Notes under the pieces: generated by a model
Told to the model about the DNA's origin: nothing
The model's input: only the letters and a program-made list of their open reading frames with translations
Database searches by the model: none
Source: Hymenobacter sp. ISL-91
GTDB taxonomy: Bacteria > Bacteroidota > Bacteroidia > Cytophagales > Hymenobacteraceae
Assembly (NCBI RefSeq): GCF_018613725.1
Contig: NZ_JAGGPS010000008.1
Location: 92,904-156,903 of the forward strand
Length of the DNA stretch: 64,000 nt
Reading direction: 5' to 3'
Program-made: the position numbers and the translations under genes
In this document: piece by piece, positions 6,147 through 14,928 of the stretch
Position numbering within the stretch: the first letter of the stretch is position 1
Layout: each line of letters opens with the position of its first letter

Positions 6147-8159
6147 CTACTTCTCTACTTCCTGCCCCTGCCGGTCGATAAAAAAGGTGCGGCCGTTTTG
6201 TCTCACCTGCGCCCGTCCCTGGTCGTCGAAGTCGGTGGCGCTGGCGTAGCGGCCAAAAGGGGCGCTACCGGCGGTGGTGTCGGCCAGGTAGTCGGGGCCG
6301 ATGAAGGTGAAGTAGCCGCCCGTTTTCACGCGCGCCAGTTTCTGGTCGAAGGAGTAGGCTTCCTGAAAGACAACGGGCGCAGCCGGCTCCTCGGGCCCCT
6401 CAATGTAGTGCCAGCCCCGGCTCGTAAGCACGGCCGCGTAGCCCTCCGCGAAGTCGCGGGCGGCGTAATAAAACGAGTTGAATTCCTCACCGTCTTCGTT
6501 CAGAAACGTGTACAGCCCGCCGGCCCGGGCCCGGGCGTAGCCGTCGGTGTAGGGGTACAGGGCATCGTAGGCGGGCTTGATGACTTCCGTTCCATCGGCG
6601 GCCACAAACCCGGCTACGCCCTCCTGCTCCACCACCGCCCGGCCCTCCCGAAACTCGCCGATGCGGGCGTAGCGGGCGGGCAGCAGCGTGTCGCCGTTGG
6701 GCCGCAATAGGCCGTATTGCCCGTTCTGCTCGAACGGAACCGGCTGTTCGGGGCCGCAGCGGGTTATGCCCAGCGCCAGCAGTAGGGCCGCGCCACCGGC
6801 CAGCGCCCCGTAGCGGGTGCGGGCCGGCAGGGCTGCCAGCCGCTCCCCAATAGTAGCCCGCGTCTCTTCCAGCAACCGTTTCCAGTTGATGGCCTGCGCC
6901 CGGGCCCAGTAGCCGGCCCAGGTGCCCGGCTGGCCGGCAGGCGGCGGCGTTGCGGCAACGGGTGGCGGCTGGTGCGGTGCGGGCGCCCCACTACCTGCTG
7001 ATGGCCGGGGCTCTGCCGGGGCGGGCGCAGCAGCCGGAGTTGTGGCCGGGGCCGTAGCCAACTGACTGATGAGTTGTTCGAGTTGCCCGATTTTCTGGCC
7101 CAGTTCCTGATTGCGGGCCTCCAGGTCGGTGCGGTGGCGGACGATGGAGGCTTCGAGGGCTTGTTTCTCCTGCTGTTCGGCGCTTAGGCGGGCGGCCAGC
7201 TGCGGCGCGTTGGGGGCAACCGGGGCCGCCTGCAACTGCTGCTGCAACTCCTTCATCCGCTGCTCGCGGGCGGCTTCGCGGGCTTCGAGGGCGCTTAGCT
7301 GCTGTTGCACATCCTGCTGCATCTGCTGGCGCAGGGCCTCCAGCTCCTGTTTCTCCTGGTAACGCGCGTCGATGTCGATTTCGTAGCCCGTCGAGGTGCG
7401 GTCGAGCTCGGCCACGTCTTCGGCCCCCAGCCAGCGCCACAGCTGCCCGGCCCACCTGCCCAGCTGTTCGCCGGGATGGGCCGGCTCTGGTTCGGGCAGG
7501 ACGGCGGCAGGCGGTGGCCCTGCCGCGGCTGTGGCCAGCGGGGTGCTACCGCCCACCAGCCCTTCTACGCCCATAAGCAGGGTGGCTACCTGCTCGAAAT
7601 CGGTGGGCGTGAGGTCGATTTCGGGCGAGGCCAACTGGGCTAGGCGGCGCGCAAACCGGGTCGGGTCGGGCAGCAGATGGAAGGTGGAGGCAGCGGGCAC
7701 CGTGCCCATGCGGGCCTCCACGGTGGGCCCAAACTGCACCGGCGCGCTAAACAGAACCAACCCGGTGATGAAGTGCAGGTTGGCCGTCTCGGCCGGCAAG
7801 CGAGGCCCCAGCAGCGCCGCCAACGCGCTGCGCTGCCGCTCGAAGCGGGCAAACGGGTTGTCGGCCTCGTCGGTTTCAGGGGCCGGCAGCTCCAGCAGCG
7901 CGCCATCCAGATACCAGGGCCCGGTGCGTAGGTCGGGCAGCTCCAGCTCGCCCCCGAAGGGCAACAGCTGCACGATAGTAAGGCTGCGGGGGCGCAGCAG
8001 CAGGGCATCAATGGGCGCTTCGCCGGCTGGCAGCGGTACCTGGCCCAGCAGCAGCGTGGGCGGCGCTCCGGCTTCGGTGGCCAGGGCGGCGGCTATGGCC
8101 TCGAACTGCTGCTGACGGATGGGGGAAGAAAACGGGACGGATTGGTACTGATGCAGCAT
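6147..8159 (-). CDS. NERD-like domain / coiled coil / membrane helix / WG-repeat protein
   Basis: A 670-residue multidomain protein. Residues 1-200 resemble the NERD (nuclease-related) domain: LLLGQVPLPAGEAPIDALLL, a DG before a strand, NPFARFERQRSALAALL and FITGLVLFSAP. The NERD core Glu-x-Lys is not conserved (TIVQLLPFGG at 61-70), so catalysis is doubtful. Residues about 250-380 are a Gln/Glu-rich coiled coil, 385-430 a Pro/Ala linker, about 450-470 a membrane helix (LAGGAALLLALGI), and 475-670 carry WG/KWG-type repeats (NGQYGLLRPNGDTLLPARY, GVAGFVAADGTEVIKPAYD). The frame is open to 8519, but that part overlaps the divergent 8320 gene; the ATG at 8159 lies 46 bp after a TACCTTTG box. A scaffold linking a cytosolic head to a WG-repeat sensor is an inference. 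Confidence 0.7.
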   Translation of the reverse strand: MLHQYQSVPFSSPIRQQQFEAIAAALATEAGAPPTLLLGQVPLPAGEAPIDALLLRPRSLTIVQLLPFGGELELPDLRTGPWYLDGALLELPAPETDEADNPFARFERQRSALAALLGPRLPAETANLHFITGLVLFSAPVQFGPTVEARMGTVPAASTFHLLPDPTRFARRLAQLASPEIDLTPTDFEQVATLLMGVEGLVGGSTPLATAAAGPPPAAVLPEPEPAHPGEQLGRWAGQLWRWLGAEDVAELDRTSTGYEIDIDARYQEKQELEALRQQMQQDVQQQLSALEAREAAREQRMKELQQQLQAAPVAPNAPQLAARLSAEQQEKQALEASIVRHRTDLEARNQELGQKIGQLEQLISQLATAPATTPAAAPAPAEPRPSAGSGAPAPHQPPPVAATPPPAGQPGTWAGYWARAQAINWKRLLEETRATIGERLAALPARTRYGALAGGAALLLALGITRCGPEQPVPFEQNGQYGLLRPNGDTLLPARYARIGEFREGRAVVEQEGVAGFVAADGTEVIKPAYDALYPYTDGYARARAGGLYTFLNEDGEEFNSFYYAARDFAEGYAAVLTSRGWHYIEGPEEPAAPVVFQEAYSFDQKLARVKTGGYFTFIGPDYLADTTAGSAPFGRYASATDFDDQGRAQVRQNGRTFFIDRQGQEVEK

Positions 8160-8204
8160 AAACGAGCGGTATGGCCGCAACTTTCCGACCCAGACAGGCC
8201 GGCA

Positions 8205-8212
8205 CAAAGGTA
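8205..8212 (-). promoter_or_regulatory. -7 box TACCTTTG for the NERD/WG-repeat gene
   Basis: On the minus strand TACCTTTG matches the Bacteroidota TAnnTTTG box exactly and lies 46 bp upstream of the chosen ATG (8159). It rules out the longer upstream reading. No clear -33 TTTG at 19-21 bp was seen. Confidence 0.55.
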
Positions 8213-8319
8213 GCGTATGGACACCGGAGCCCTCCGGATACGCCAACTTTTCGGGCCCTGGGCAAGTATAGCCGGGTAGTTCTTCTTTCTCGTTTCCTTT
8301 CGCTTTTCTGTCTTTTCCT

Positions 8320-8715
8320 ATGGATTCCACCGCCTCCACTCCTGCCAACCAGTCTGTTCCTTCCGTACCGCTCACCGTTACCGACGAGCAGAACTCAGCC
8401 CTGCTCACCGACACGCTCAACCTGCTGGGCGCCAAATCGCCCGACCCCAAGCAGGCTTTGATTGAAATTGAGCGCTGGATAGAAGTGCTTAAAGCCACCG
8501 AGCGCGCCGGCCTGGCCAAAGTAACCCAGGAACTGCAACTGGTGCATCAGCAGCTGTCTTCCTCCGACACCGATACCCACGACCTAGCCGAAACGCTGGC
8601 CTCGCTGGGCATCGAAACCGGTAAAGTGGCCGAAGAAACCACCAACGACTATGCAACGCCGCTTGCTCAGCTTGGCAAAACCCTGATGAAGCTCGGCTCG
8701 CAGTTGTCAAAGTAA
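8320..8715 (+). CDS. small helical conserved protein of unknown function
   Basis: A 131-residue soluble protein, acidic at the N-terminus and helical throughout (EQNSALLTDTLNLLGAK, PKQALIEIERWIEVLKATE, GLAKVTQELQLVHQQL, LAETLASLGIETGKVAEET, LAQLGKTLMKLGSQL). No membrane segment, signal or metal motif. The heptad-like leucines suggest a helical bundle or oligomer. I do not recognise the family. It is divergent from the NERD/WG-repeat gene across 160 bp and is followed 13 bp after the stop by a 31-bp perfect hairpin. Confidence 0.68.
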   Translation: MDSTASTPANQSVPSVPLTVTDEQNSALLTDTLNLLGAKSPDPKQALIEIERWIEVLKATERAGLAKVTQELQLVHQQLSSSDTDTHDLAETLASLGIETGKVAEETTNDYATPLAQLGKTLMKLGSQLSK

Positions 8716-8728
8716 GGCCGTCAGCCAG

Positions 8729-8809
8729 CTTTTTCACAACTGCAGGGACCCATCCAGCGCTTATCATCTGCTGATAGCCGCTGGATGGGTCCCTGCAGTT
8801 GTGAAAAAG
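8729..8809. terminator. very long perfect hairpin (31-bp stem)
   Basis: 8729-8759 and 8779-8809 are perfect inverted repeats; the 19-nt loop can add TATCA/TGATA pairs. The outer ends are CTTTTT and AAAAAG, so either strand ends in a U-run. It sits between two co-directional genes (8320 and 8868) and ends 28 bp before the next -7 box. The stem is far longer than a normal intrinsic terminator and matches none of the repeat families elsewhere in the window. Confidence 0.65.
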
Positions 8810-8837
8810 GATACGTAGCACCAAACGGCGACTGGCG

Positions 8838-8845
8838 TAGCTTTG
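8838..8845 (+). promoter_or_regulatory. -7 box TAGCTTTG upstream of 8868-9893
   Basis: An exact TAnnTTTG match 22 bp before the ATG at 8868 and just after the long hairpin, giving the gene its own transcription start with a short leader. Confidence 0.5.
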
Positions 8846-8867
8846 TACTTTCGTTTGCCGCCTATCC

Positions 8868-9893
8868 ATGTCCGAAACTGCTCCTTCTGCCGCCGACCTT
8901 ACGCTCTACGACCCCTTCGATGGCATGCGCTTCGGACCGGAGGCGTGCTTTCTGTGTGGAACCCCCACCACGCCGCCCCTGGATACGGTGCCCGTTTTCG
9001 CCGACTGGCTCATGGACCGCTACCAGCTGCGCGAGCGGCCCATCAAGCTGCTCGACCTGCGCATTGTTACGTATCCGGAGCTGCGCATTGCGTGCTGTGC
9101 CCGCTGCCGCACGCAGCACGTCGAGCCGCTGGAGGCGCATGTAGAGGCCATCAGCCGGCAGGGAGTGCGCGGGTTTCGCGAGCTTGATGAGCAGACGCTG
9201 TTTCTGTGGCTGGGCAAGATGTTTTACGGCATTCTGGTAACCGAGCTCATCAACCAGCAAAACCCGCTGGCCGTACCGCAGTACCCGCTGGCCGAAAATG
9301 CCCAGATGCTGCGCCGCTTCCAGGCGTTCTTCCAGCCGCTGCAGGCCCTGCGCGTGCCCATGAGCTACGACGACTTCGTGCCGGCGTCTCTGTTCGTGCT
9401 CGAAACCGATGCCACCCACGACGAGCTGCCCTTCGAGTACGACGACGACCTGAGCACGCTGACCTTCAGCATCAAGCTCGATGAAACGGTGCTGGTAGCC
9501 TGTCTGGTCGATAATGGCATCATCGGGCAGGCCATGCGGCGCGTGGAGGCCGATGCCCGCCGGCCGCTGCACCCAGTGCAGGTGGCCGAGTTCAAGGCCC
9601 GCGTATACTACGCTGCCTATCTGCTCAATGTGGTACCCAACTATTTCGCCCGCGCCCCAAAGCCAGGCGACCGGGAGGTGATAATGGATTCGTTTATCGA
9701 CGACGTGACCGGGGCCATATTCAATCCCTGGGAAAACAGCGCCTACGCCCAGTCGTTGCTGGAAATGTGGAAGCGCTGGCAGATTCCGCTGGAGCGCATT
9801 ACGGCCGACCCCAGCCGCCCGCTAACCTACCTCTACGACGCGCACGACCAACCCCGGCAGCTGCCAGCGTACCCGGAAGAAGACGAGAAATAG
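8868..9893 (+). CDS. conserved protein with split CxxC zinc-binding pairs, unknown function
   Basis: A 341-residue soluble protein. Two Cys pairs, Cys27-x2-Cys30 (CFLC) and Cys77-x2-Cys80 (CARC, with an extra Cys76), about 47 residues apart, look like a zinc ribbon with a long insertion. The rest is mixed alpha/beta with acidic patches (LPFEYDDDLSTLTF). A typical Bacteroidota hypothetical; I do not recognise an enzyme family. It has its own -7 box. The downstream neighbour is convergent. Confidence 0.72.
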   Translation: MSETAPSAADLTLYDPFDGMRFGPEACFLCGTPTTPPLDTVPVFADWLMDRYQLRERPIKLLDLRIVTYPELRIACCARCRTQHVEPLEAHVEAISRQGVRGFRELDEQTLFLWLGKMFYGILVTELINQQNPLAVPQYPLAENAQMLRRFQAFFQPLQALRVPMSYDDFVPASLFVLETDATHDELPFEYDDDLSTLTFSIKLDETVLVACLVDNGIIGQAMRRVEADARRPLHPVQVAEFKARVYYAAYLLNVVPNYFARAPKPGDREVIMDSFIDDVTGAIFNPWENSAYAQSLLEMWKRWQIPLERITADPSRPLTYLYDAHDQPRQLPAYPEEDEK

Positions 9894-9990
9894 AGGAAAA
9901 GAATAGGCCGAAAAGGCGAGTGCCAAAGGAAAAACGCGCAACAGCAGCGCCCTAGAGGCAATAGTCAGCCAGCAGCTACTAGTTCGAGAA

Positions 9991-10512
9991 TCAGCCTGCC
10001 TGCCAGGCCGGCTCAGGGGCGTATTTGCGGAGCTGGATGCCAGTCCAGCGGCCTTCCAGGCCGTTTTTACACTCCTTTTCGTTCACCAGTACATCCACGC
10101 AGTGGCGGTAGCGGCGGTTCATGGTATCATGGATAATGTAAACGCCGTCGAGGCCATTGGCGAGGCCGGTCACGCGCACTTTTTCGCCGTACTTAAACGG
10201 GCCGCCCCACCTGCTCAGCAGGTCGCGGGATACAGCCAGCCAGCGCGTTTTGCTGGAATGGCGCTTCGGAATGATGGAGCCGTCGGCGGTTTCCATCGGG
10301 TTGTCGTCGGTCTGGCTCACTTCGGGCCAGTAGGTGGTTGCTGTAACCTTGTAGGCCAGCATTTCAGGAGCCTTTTTAACAGGCTGCACCGGCAGCGACA
10401 CGGCTACCGGACGGGGGGTCAGGGTGGCGACGGTAGAGGGCAGGGCCAACGCCGTCGAGGAAACGGTACGGGGAGGGAAGAGGAAAGTCAGCAGCAGTAA
10501 CGCAATAGACAT
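9991..10512 (-). CDS. secreted 3D-domain (double-psi beta-barrel) protein
   Basis: A 173-residue protein with an N-terminal hydrophobic signal (ALLLLTFLF), a Pro/Val-rich linker to about residue 50, and a C-terminal domain with the 3D/MltA-like pattern: VTATTYWPEVSQTDDNP, LAVSRDLL, YGEKVRVTGL, GLDGVYIIHDTMNRRYRHC, VDVLV. The three conserved aspartates that name the 3D domain correspond to TDDNP, LDGVY and CVDVL. Related domains occur in lytic transglycosylases (MltA) and resuscitation-promoting factors, where they act on peptidoglycan; here it stands alone, so a cell-wall role is inference. Confidence 0.75.
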   Translation of the reverse strand: MSIALLLLTFLFPPRTVSSTALALPSTVATLTPRPVAVSLPVQPVKKAPEMLAYKVTATTYWPEVSQTDDNPMETADGSIIPKRHSSKTRWLAVSRDLLSRWGGPFKYGEKVRVTGLANGLDGVYIIHDTMNRRYRHCVDVLVNEKECKNGLEGRWTGIQLRKYAPEPAWQAG

Positions 10513-10974
10513 GGCAATTGGGTCGGTGAACTCTCACTTAGCCTGGAGAGGATAGGCAGCCGGCCCGACTCGGCAGATGGGCAAAAACGCTTTTTTTAAA
10601 AAAAAGTAACGTTTCTTTTTTAGGGTGACGGCCGAAAGACCGAATGCAGTCAATAGAAGGCGAAAACCGGCATAAAGTAATATAATTCGGTGATTGAATT
10701 GTATTAAGTATACCGTTTCTGTTTGGAGGGGCCAAAGGTAAGACCTTTTTTCGATATGGCCATAAATGGCTGTTTCCAGCCTGTCGGCAGGCATATGGTA
10801 GTCTGGCACTCCATCCGATGGACCGGGGTCCAACTCAGGCAATGGAACGCGCATACGACGCACCTGGCAAAAGGGTTGCCCCAGGCCCCGGAACCCGGCG
10901 CAACAGGCCGCGTATGGTAGGCAGTCGACCAGTGTTGTAAGGGTCGGCGCACTTTCCGGCCAACGCGTATTTCT
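10513..10974. other. 462-bp divergent intergenic region
   Basis: The gap between the 3D-domain gene (minus) and the royal-jelly-family gene (plus) holds a T7A8 tract at 10591-10605, likely curved DNA, an AT-rich stretch at 10600-10730, and a minus-strand TACCTTTG at 10733-10740 that could start a 220-nt leader for the 3D-domain gene. An antisense frame spans this region but overlaps the plus-strand gene. No RNA gene was recognised. Confidence 0.5.
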
Positions 10975-12165
10975 ATGCTTTCCAACTCGTTTATTCTGCC
11001 TGCCCGTGCCGCAGCCTTGCTGGCATTGGGCTGCCTGGGCGCCTGCTCTACGCCTTCTTCTGAGCCCACAGTAGCCACTGGCTCCGCCCGCACTGCCGAC
11101 TCGCTGGGCACTGCCGCCCCTGTTGCCCCGGCCAACTCGCCGCTGCAGGTAGTGGCCCAGTTTCGGGAGCCGCAGATAGTAGGGGTAGCCGTACTGCCCA
11201 ACGGCCGTATATTCGGCGACTTCCCGCGCTGGGACAACAACCCGGTGGCCCCGGTGGCCGAAATCGGACCCAATAGCTCCCTCAAACCCTACCCCGACGC
11301 CGAGTGGTGCAAGTGGGACGAAACGGTGCGCAACGAGCCCCAGAAACACTGGATTTGCCCCCAGAGCGTATATGCCGACCCGGCCGGGATGCTCTGGGTG
11401 CTCGACCCCGCCTCGCCCGGCATCAAAGGCACGGTGCCCGGCGGCCCTAAGCTGGTTAAAATTGATCCGGCCACCGATAAAGTGGTGCAGAACATTGCTA
11501 TTCCGGCCAGCGTGGCCCCCACCAAGTCCTACCTCAACGATGTGCGCGTCGACCCCGAGGCTCAGTACGCCTACATCACCGAGTCGGGCATCGGCAGCCT
11601 GGTGGTGGTTGATCTGAAAACCGGTAAGTCGCGGCAGCTGCTGGCCCGCCACAAAACTATGCTCGGCGACACCACGCTCAATATCAGGGCCGATGGCAAG
11701 CTGCTCGTAGACCCCAGCGGCAAGCAGGGCCAGTTCAACGCCGATGGCATTGCCCTGAGCCACGACCGGCAATACCTATACTGGAAGCCCCTGACCAGCT
11801 ACGCGCTCTACCGCATCAAAACCGAAGCTCTACGCAACCCTACCCTCACCGAGGTCCAACTGGTTGCTCAAATCGAAGACCTGGGCAAGGTGCCGGCTTC
11901 CGATGGCATGATTCTCGACGCACAAAACAACCTCTACCTCACGGCTTTCGAAGACCATTCCATCAAGCGGCGCACACCGGCCGGCAAAATCGAAATCGTG
12001 GTGCAGGACCCGCGCCTGGAGTGGCCCGACACGTTTGCCTTCTCGGCTGATGGCCGCACGCTGTACGTCGCCAATTCGGCCATCCATAAAACGGCCACCT
12101 GGAACCAGGGAGTAGGCCGGCAGGATCAGCCTTACCATATTTTTAAAATGGCAATCGGGAAGTAA
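10975..12165 (+). CDS. major royal jelly protein/yellow-family lipoprotein
   Basis: A 396-residue protein with lipoprotein signal (LLALGCLGAC, lipid Cys about residue 24) and a six-bladed propeller of the MRJP/yellow family: IVGVAVLPNGRIFGDFPRWD, ICPQSVYADPAGMLWVLDP, LNDVRVDPEAQYAYITESG, LVVVDLKTGKSRQLL, ADGIALSHDRQYLYWKPL, WPDTFAFSADGRTLYVANS. Bacterial members are secreted or lipid-anchored; substrates are generally unknown, with lactonase-like or ligand-binding roles proposed for related propellers. A family C palindromic element follows and separates it from convergent hmgA. Confidence 0.88.
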   Translation: MLSNSFILPARAAALLALGCLGACSTPSSEPTVATGSARTADSLGTAAPVAPANSPLQVVAQFREPQIVGVAVLPNGRIFGDFPRWDNNPVAPVAEIGPNSSLKPYPDAEWCKWDETVRNEPQKHWICPQSVYADPAGMLWVLDPASPGIKGTVPGGPKLVKIDPATDKVVQNIAIPASVAPTKSYLNDVRVDPEAQYAYITESGIGSLVVVDLKTGKSRQLLARHKTMLGDTTLNIRADGKLLVDPSGKQGQFNADGIALSHDRQYLYWKPLTSYALYRIKTEALRNPTLTEVQLVAQIEDLGKVPASDGMILDAQNNLYLTAFEDHSIKRRTPAGKIEIVVQDPRLEWPDTFAFSADGRTLYVANSAIHKTATWNQGVGRQDQPYHIFKMAIGK

Positions 12166-12190
12166 GCCGCTTGAGTAGCTGACTGAAAAG

Positions 12191-12310
12191 GAACGGCGTA
12201 GGGGCGGGGCTTGTCTCCGCCCGCCATTGAACAGCGACGCTGAACAGCCAATTTGGCCGACGTATCCGTTCTAATGGCGGGCGGAGACAAGCCCCGCCCC
12301 TACGCCGTTC
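12191..12310. repeat. family C palindromic element, copy 1
   Basis: 38-bp perfect arms (12191-12228 and 12273-12310) with the core GGGGCGGGGCTTGTCTCCGC around a 44-nt centre that includes TTGAAC and CTGAAC motifs. It lies between convergent genes. The second copy is at 38021-38121. Confidence 0.85.
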
Positions 12311-12340
12311 TGCGCAACCTGAGTTACTCGTTTCGGCCGC

Positions 12341-13546
12341 CTAATCCATCATATCAGCCGGGCGGGGTGGGTTGTGCGCCTCGGGCCGCCAACTGAGCGG
12401 GTACCCTTCGTCCTCGTAGGCCAAGGCGGCTTCCGTTAAATACAGCGGGCGGAAAGTATCGAGCATTACGGCCAGCTCGTGGGTTTCCTTTTTGCCGATG
12501 CTGGCCTCCACGGTGCCGGGGTGCGGCCCGTGCGGGATGCCGCTGGGGTGCCAGGTGAACGAGGCTAAATCCACACCGCGGCGCGACATGAAGTTGCCGG
12601 CCACGTAGTACAGCACCTCATCGGAATCGACGTTGGAGTGGTTATAAGGGGCCGGAATAGCCAGCGGGTGATAATCAAACAACCGCGGCACGAACGAGCA
12701 GATAACGTAGTTGTTGCCCTCGAACTGCTGGTGTACCGGCGGCGGCTGATGGATGCGGCCGGTAATGGGCTCGAAATCGTGGATGCTGGTGGCGTAGGGG
12801 TAGAAGTAGCCGTCCCAGCCCACCACATCAAACGGCGAGTTGCCGTAGAAAAGCGAGTGGAGCAATCCGTCCTTCTGCACCCGCACCTCGTACTCGCCCG
12901 ACTCGCGCACGTCGTTTTCAATAAGCTCCGAGGGCCCCCGGAAATCCCGCTCGCAGTAAGGCGCGTGCTCCAGCAACTGCCCGAAGTGGTTGCGGTAGCG
13001 CCGGCAGGTTTCTACCGGGCTGAACGACTCGATGATGAGCAGCCGCACCGGTCCCTCCTCGAAGTGCAGCTGGTGGATAATGGTGCGCGGAATCACGATG
13101 TAGTCGCCGGGTTCGAAGGCGAGCTTGCCCAGCTGGCTCCACAGCTCGCCGCGGCCCTCGTGCACGAAAATCACCTCGTCGGCCAGCGCGTTTTTGTAAT
13201 AATAGTCCATGCGCTTCTCCGTGGGGTTGCACACGCTCATGGTCACGTCGGAGTTGCCGAGCAGGGTCTGGCGGGCTTCGAGGTAGTCGCCGCCGGTGCT
13301 GGTTTGGGCCAGCGTGCGCAGGTGAGCCGGAGCCAAGGGCCGGTCTTTGAGCAGCTTGGGCGCAAATGGTCGGGCTTCCCCCACGCGCCGGATTTCGGTG
13401 GGCGCGTGGCGGTGGTAGAGCAGCGACGAGACGCCGTGGAAGCCCAGCGTACCCACCAGCTGCTCGTGGTAGAGTGAGCCATCGGGCTGCCGGAACTGGG
13501 TGTGTCGCTTGCGCGGAATTTGGCCTAAACGCTGATAAAAAGGCAT
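12341..13546 (-). CDS. hmgA: homogentisate 1,2-dioxygenase
   Basis: A 401-residue cupin enzyme that opens the ring of homogentisate to maleylacetoacetate with Fe(II) and O2 in tyrosine/phenylalanine breakdown. The start MPFYQRLGQIPRKRHTQFR and the segments SLYHEQLVGTLGFHGVSS, FGQLLEHAPYCERDFRGPSE, FDVVGWDGYFYPYATSIHDF and EPITGRIHQPPPVHQ are highly characteristic of the Bacteroidota form. Metal-site regions are NHSNVDSDEVLYY and HPSGIPHGPHPG. The ATG at 13546 is preferred over one 9 bp upstream because family members begin MPFY. No other tyrosine-catabolic gene is nearby. Confidence 0.94.
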   Translation of the reverse strand: MPFYQRLGQIPRKRHTQFRQPDGSLYHEQLVGTLGFHGVSSLLYHRHAPTEIRRVGEARPFAPKLLKDRPLAPAHLRTLAQTSTGGDYLEARQTLLGNSDVTMSVCNPTEKRMDYYYKNALADEVIFVHEGRGELWSQLGKLAFEPGDYIVIPRTIIHQLHFEEGPVRLLIIESFSPVETCRRYRNHFGQLLEHAPYCERDFRGPSELIENDVRESGEYEVRVQKDGLLHSLFYGNSPFDVVGWDGYFYPYATSIHDFEPITGRIHQPPPVHQQFEGNNYVICSFVPRLFDYHPLAIPAPYNHSNVDSDEVLYYVAGNFMSRRGVDLASFTWHPSGIPHGPHPGTVEASIGKKETHELAVMLDTFRPLYLTEAALAYEDEGYPLSWRPEAHNPPRPADMMD

Positions 13547-13629
13547 AACGAACAAGTTTTTCGGGTGGGAAATACCGGTTCGTGAAGGTACAAAGTTTAT
13601 CAGTTGCCGGGCCGGGGCTGCTAGTGGCC

Positions 13630-13740
13630 AGGCTAAACGGCATTCAGAGCAAAGCGCAGAATCTCGTGTGCCAGTCGTTGCCGCAACTGTTCAACCATTC
13701 ACGCGAGATTCTTCGCTGCGCTCTGAATGACATTTAGCCT
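13630..13740. repeat. family A palindromic element, copy 1
   Basis: Imperfect arms 13630-13669 and 13701-13740 with the family core GAATCTCGCG and GTCATTCAGAGCGCAGCGAA. It lies in the divergent gap between hmgA and the transglutaminase gene, so it cannot be just a terminator. Confidence 0.8.
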
Positions 13741-13784
13741 ACCAACTGGCAACCAAATACATTTGTCGGTGCTTTACCACTTAT

Positions 13785-14759
13785 ATGCTCTCATTCCTGC
13801 TGCCGCTGCTGGCGCTGTTCGTTTCCGCGCCCGACTCGGCCCCGAAACCGCGCAGCCGCTCCTTTCGCTTCAACTACACGGCCACCGTGCCCGCGGCCCC
13901 GGCCGGTACCAAGGCCGTAGACCTGTGGTTGCCCGTACCCCACGCCGATAAGTCGCAACAGGTGCGCCAGCTACGGATAACGGCGCCGGTAGCCTACCAT
14001 ATTCAAACCGGCGAATACGGCAACCGCATCCTGCACCTGCGGGTCACGGGGGCAGAACTCAAGGGGTTCGAGGTGAAAATGAGCTTGGAAGCCACCCGCC
14101 AGGAGCACCTCAGCCTGGGCCAGACCGCCGGCGCGCCCCCCACTTCCGAAGCGCCCGACCCCAACCTGAGCCGCTGGCTGGCCCCCGACAACCTCGTGCC
14201 GCTCGACCCAAAAATCCGCCTCTGGGCCACCGAAGTTGTGGCGAAAGCCGGCGCGAAAACTGACCTCGACAAGGCCCGTGCTATCTATGAGCACGTCGTC
14301 AGCACCGTTACATATGACAAAACCGGTCAGGGCTGGGGCCGCGGCGACATCTACTACGCCTGCGACGCCCGCCGCGGCAACTGCACCGATTTCCACGCCG
14401 TGTTCATCGGCTACTGCCGGGCGCTGGGCATTCCGGCCCGCTTCAGCATTGGCTTCCCGCTACCCCCCGAGCGCGGCGCGGCCGAAGTAAAGGGCTACCA
14501 CTGCTGGGCCGAGTTCTTCACGCCCGAAACCGGCTGGGTACCCATCGATGCCTCCGAAGCCGCCAAAGACCCCACCCGCCGCAACTATTTCTTCGGGACC
14601 CATGACGAAAACCGCCTCGAATTCAGCCGGGGCCGCGACCTGACCCTGGCTCCGCGCCAGCAGGGCCAGGCCCTCAACTACTTCATCTACCCCTACGCCG
14701 AAGCCGATGGCCAGCCGCTGGCCGGGGTAGGCCACAGCTTTCGCTTTCAGGATAAGTAA
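13785..14759 (+). CDS. exported transglutaminase-like protein
   Basis: A 324-residue protein with a signal peptide (LLPLLALFVSA). The N-terminal half (25-130) is beta-rich (WLPVPHADKSQQVRQLRI, ILHLRVTGAEL) and the C-terminal half is a transglutaminase/protease-like core with the catalytic triad visible: Cys in RRGNCTDFHAVFIGY, His in GYHCWAEFF, Asp in WVPIDASEA. Members can be peptidases, cross-linking enzymes or peptide N-glycanase relatives; bacterial secreted ones are mostly uncharacterised. It is flanked by family A palindromes on both sides. Confidence 0.88.
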   Translation: MLSFLLPLLALFVSAPDSAPKPRSRSFRFNYTATVPAAPAGTKAVDLWLPVPHADKSQQVRQLRITAPVAYHIQTGEYGNRILHLRVTGAELKGFEVKMSLEATRQEHLSLGQTAGAPPTSEAPDPNLSRWLAPDNLVPLDPKIRLWATEVVAKAGAKTDLDKARAIYEHVVSTVTYDKTGQGWGRGDIYYACDARRGNCTDFHAVFIGYCRALGIPARFSIGFPLPPERGAAEVKGYHCWAEFFTPETGWVPIDASEAAKDPTRRNYFFGTHDENRLEFSRGRDLTLAPRQQGQALNYFIYPYAEADGQPLAGVGHSFRFQDK

Positions 14760-14788
14760 GGTTCAGCTGCCGGTTACGCTAGGCTAAA

Positions 14789-14891
14789 AGAACGTCATTC
14801 TGAGTGGAGCGAGGAATCTTGCGTGCATTCGTTAAACAGTGGTTACAACGAATGCACGCAAGATTCTTCGCTGCGCTCTGAATGACGTTCT
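14789..14891. repeat. family A palindromic element, copy 2
   Basis: Near-perfect 45-bp arms, 14789-14833 and 14847-14891, carrying AACGTCATTC and GATTCTTCGCTGCGCTCTG. It lies between the convergent transglutaminase and ctp genes. Just right of it (14897-14921) is a half-copy of the family D motif (two CTGACAAC-like units). Confidence 0.85.
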
Positions 14892-14928
14892 ACTGCCAAC
14901 TGACAACTAATAACTGACAACGCCAGCC

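Noticed and set aside
10534-11772. Long minus-strand open frame (412 codons)
   Set aside because: It is antisense to the royal-jelly-family lipoprotein, whose domain pattern is unmistakable; the antisense product has no motif.
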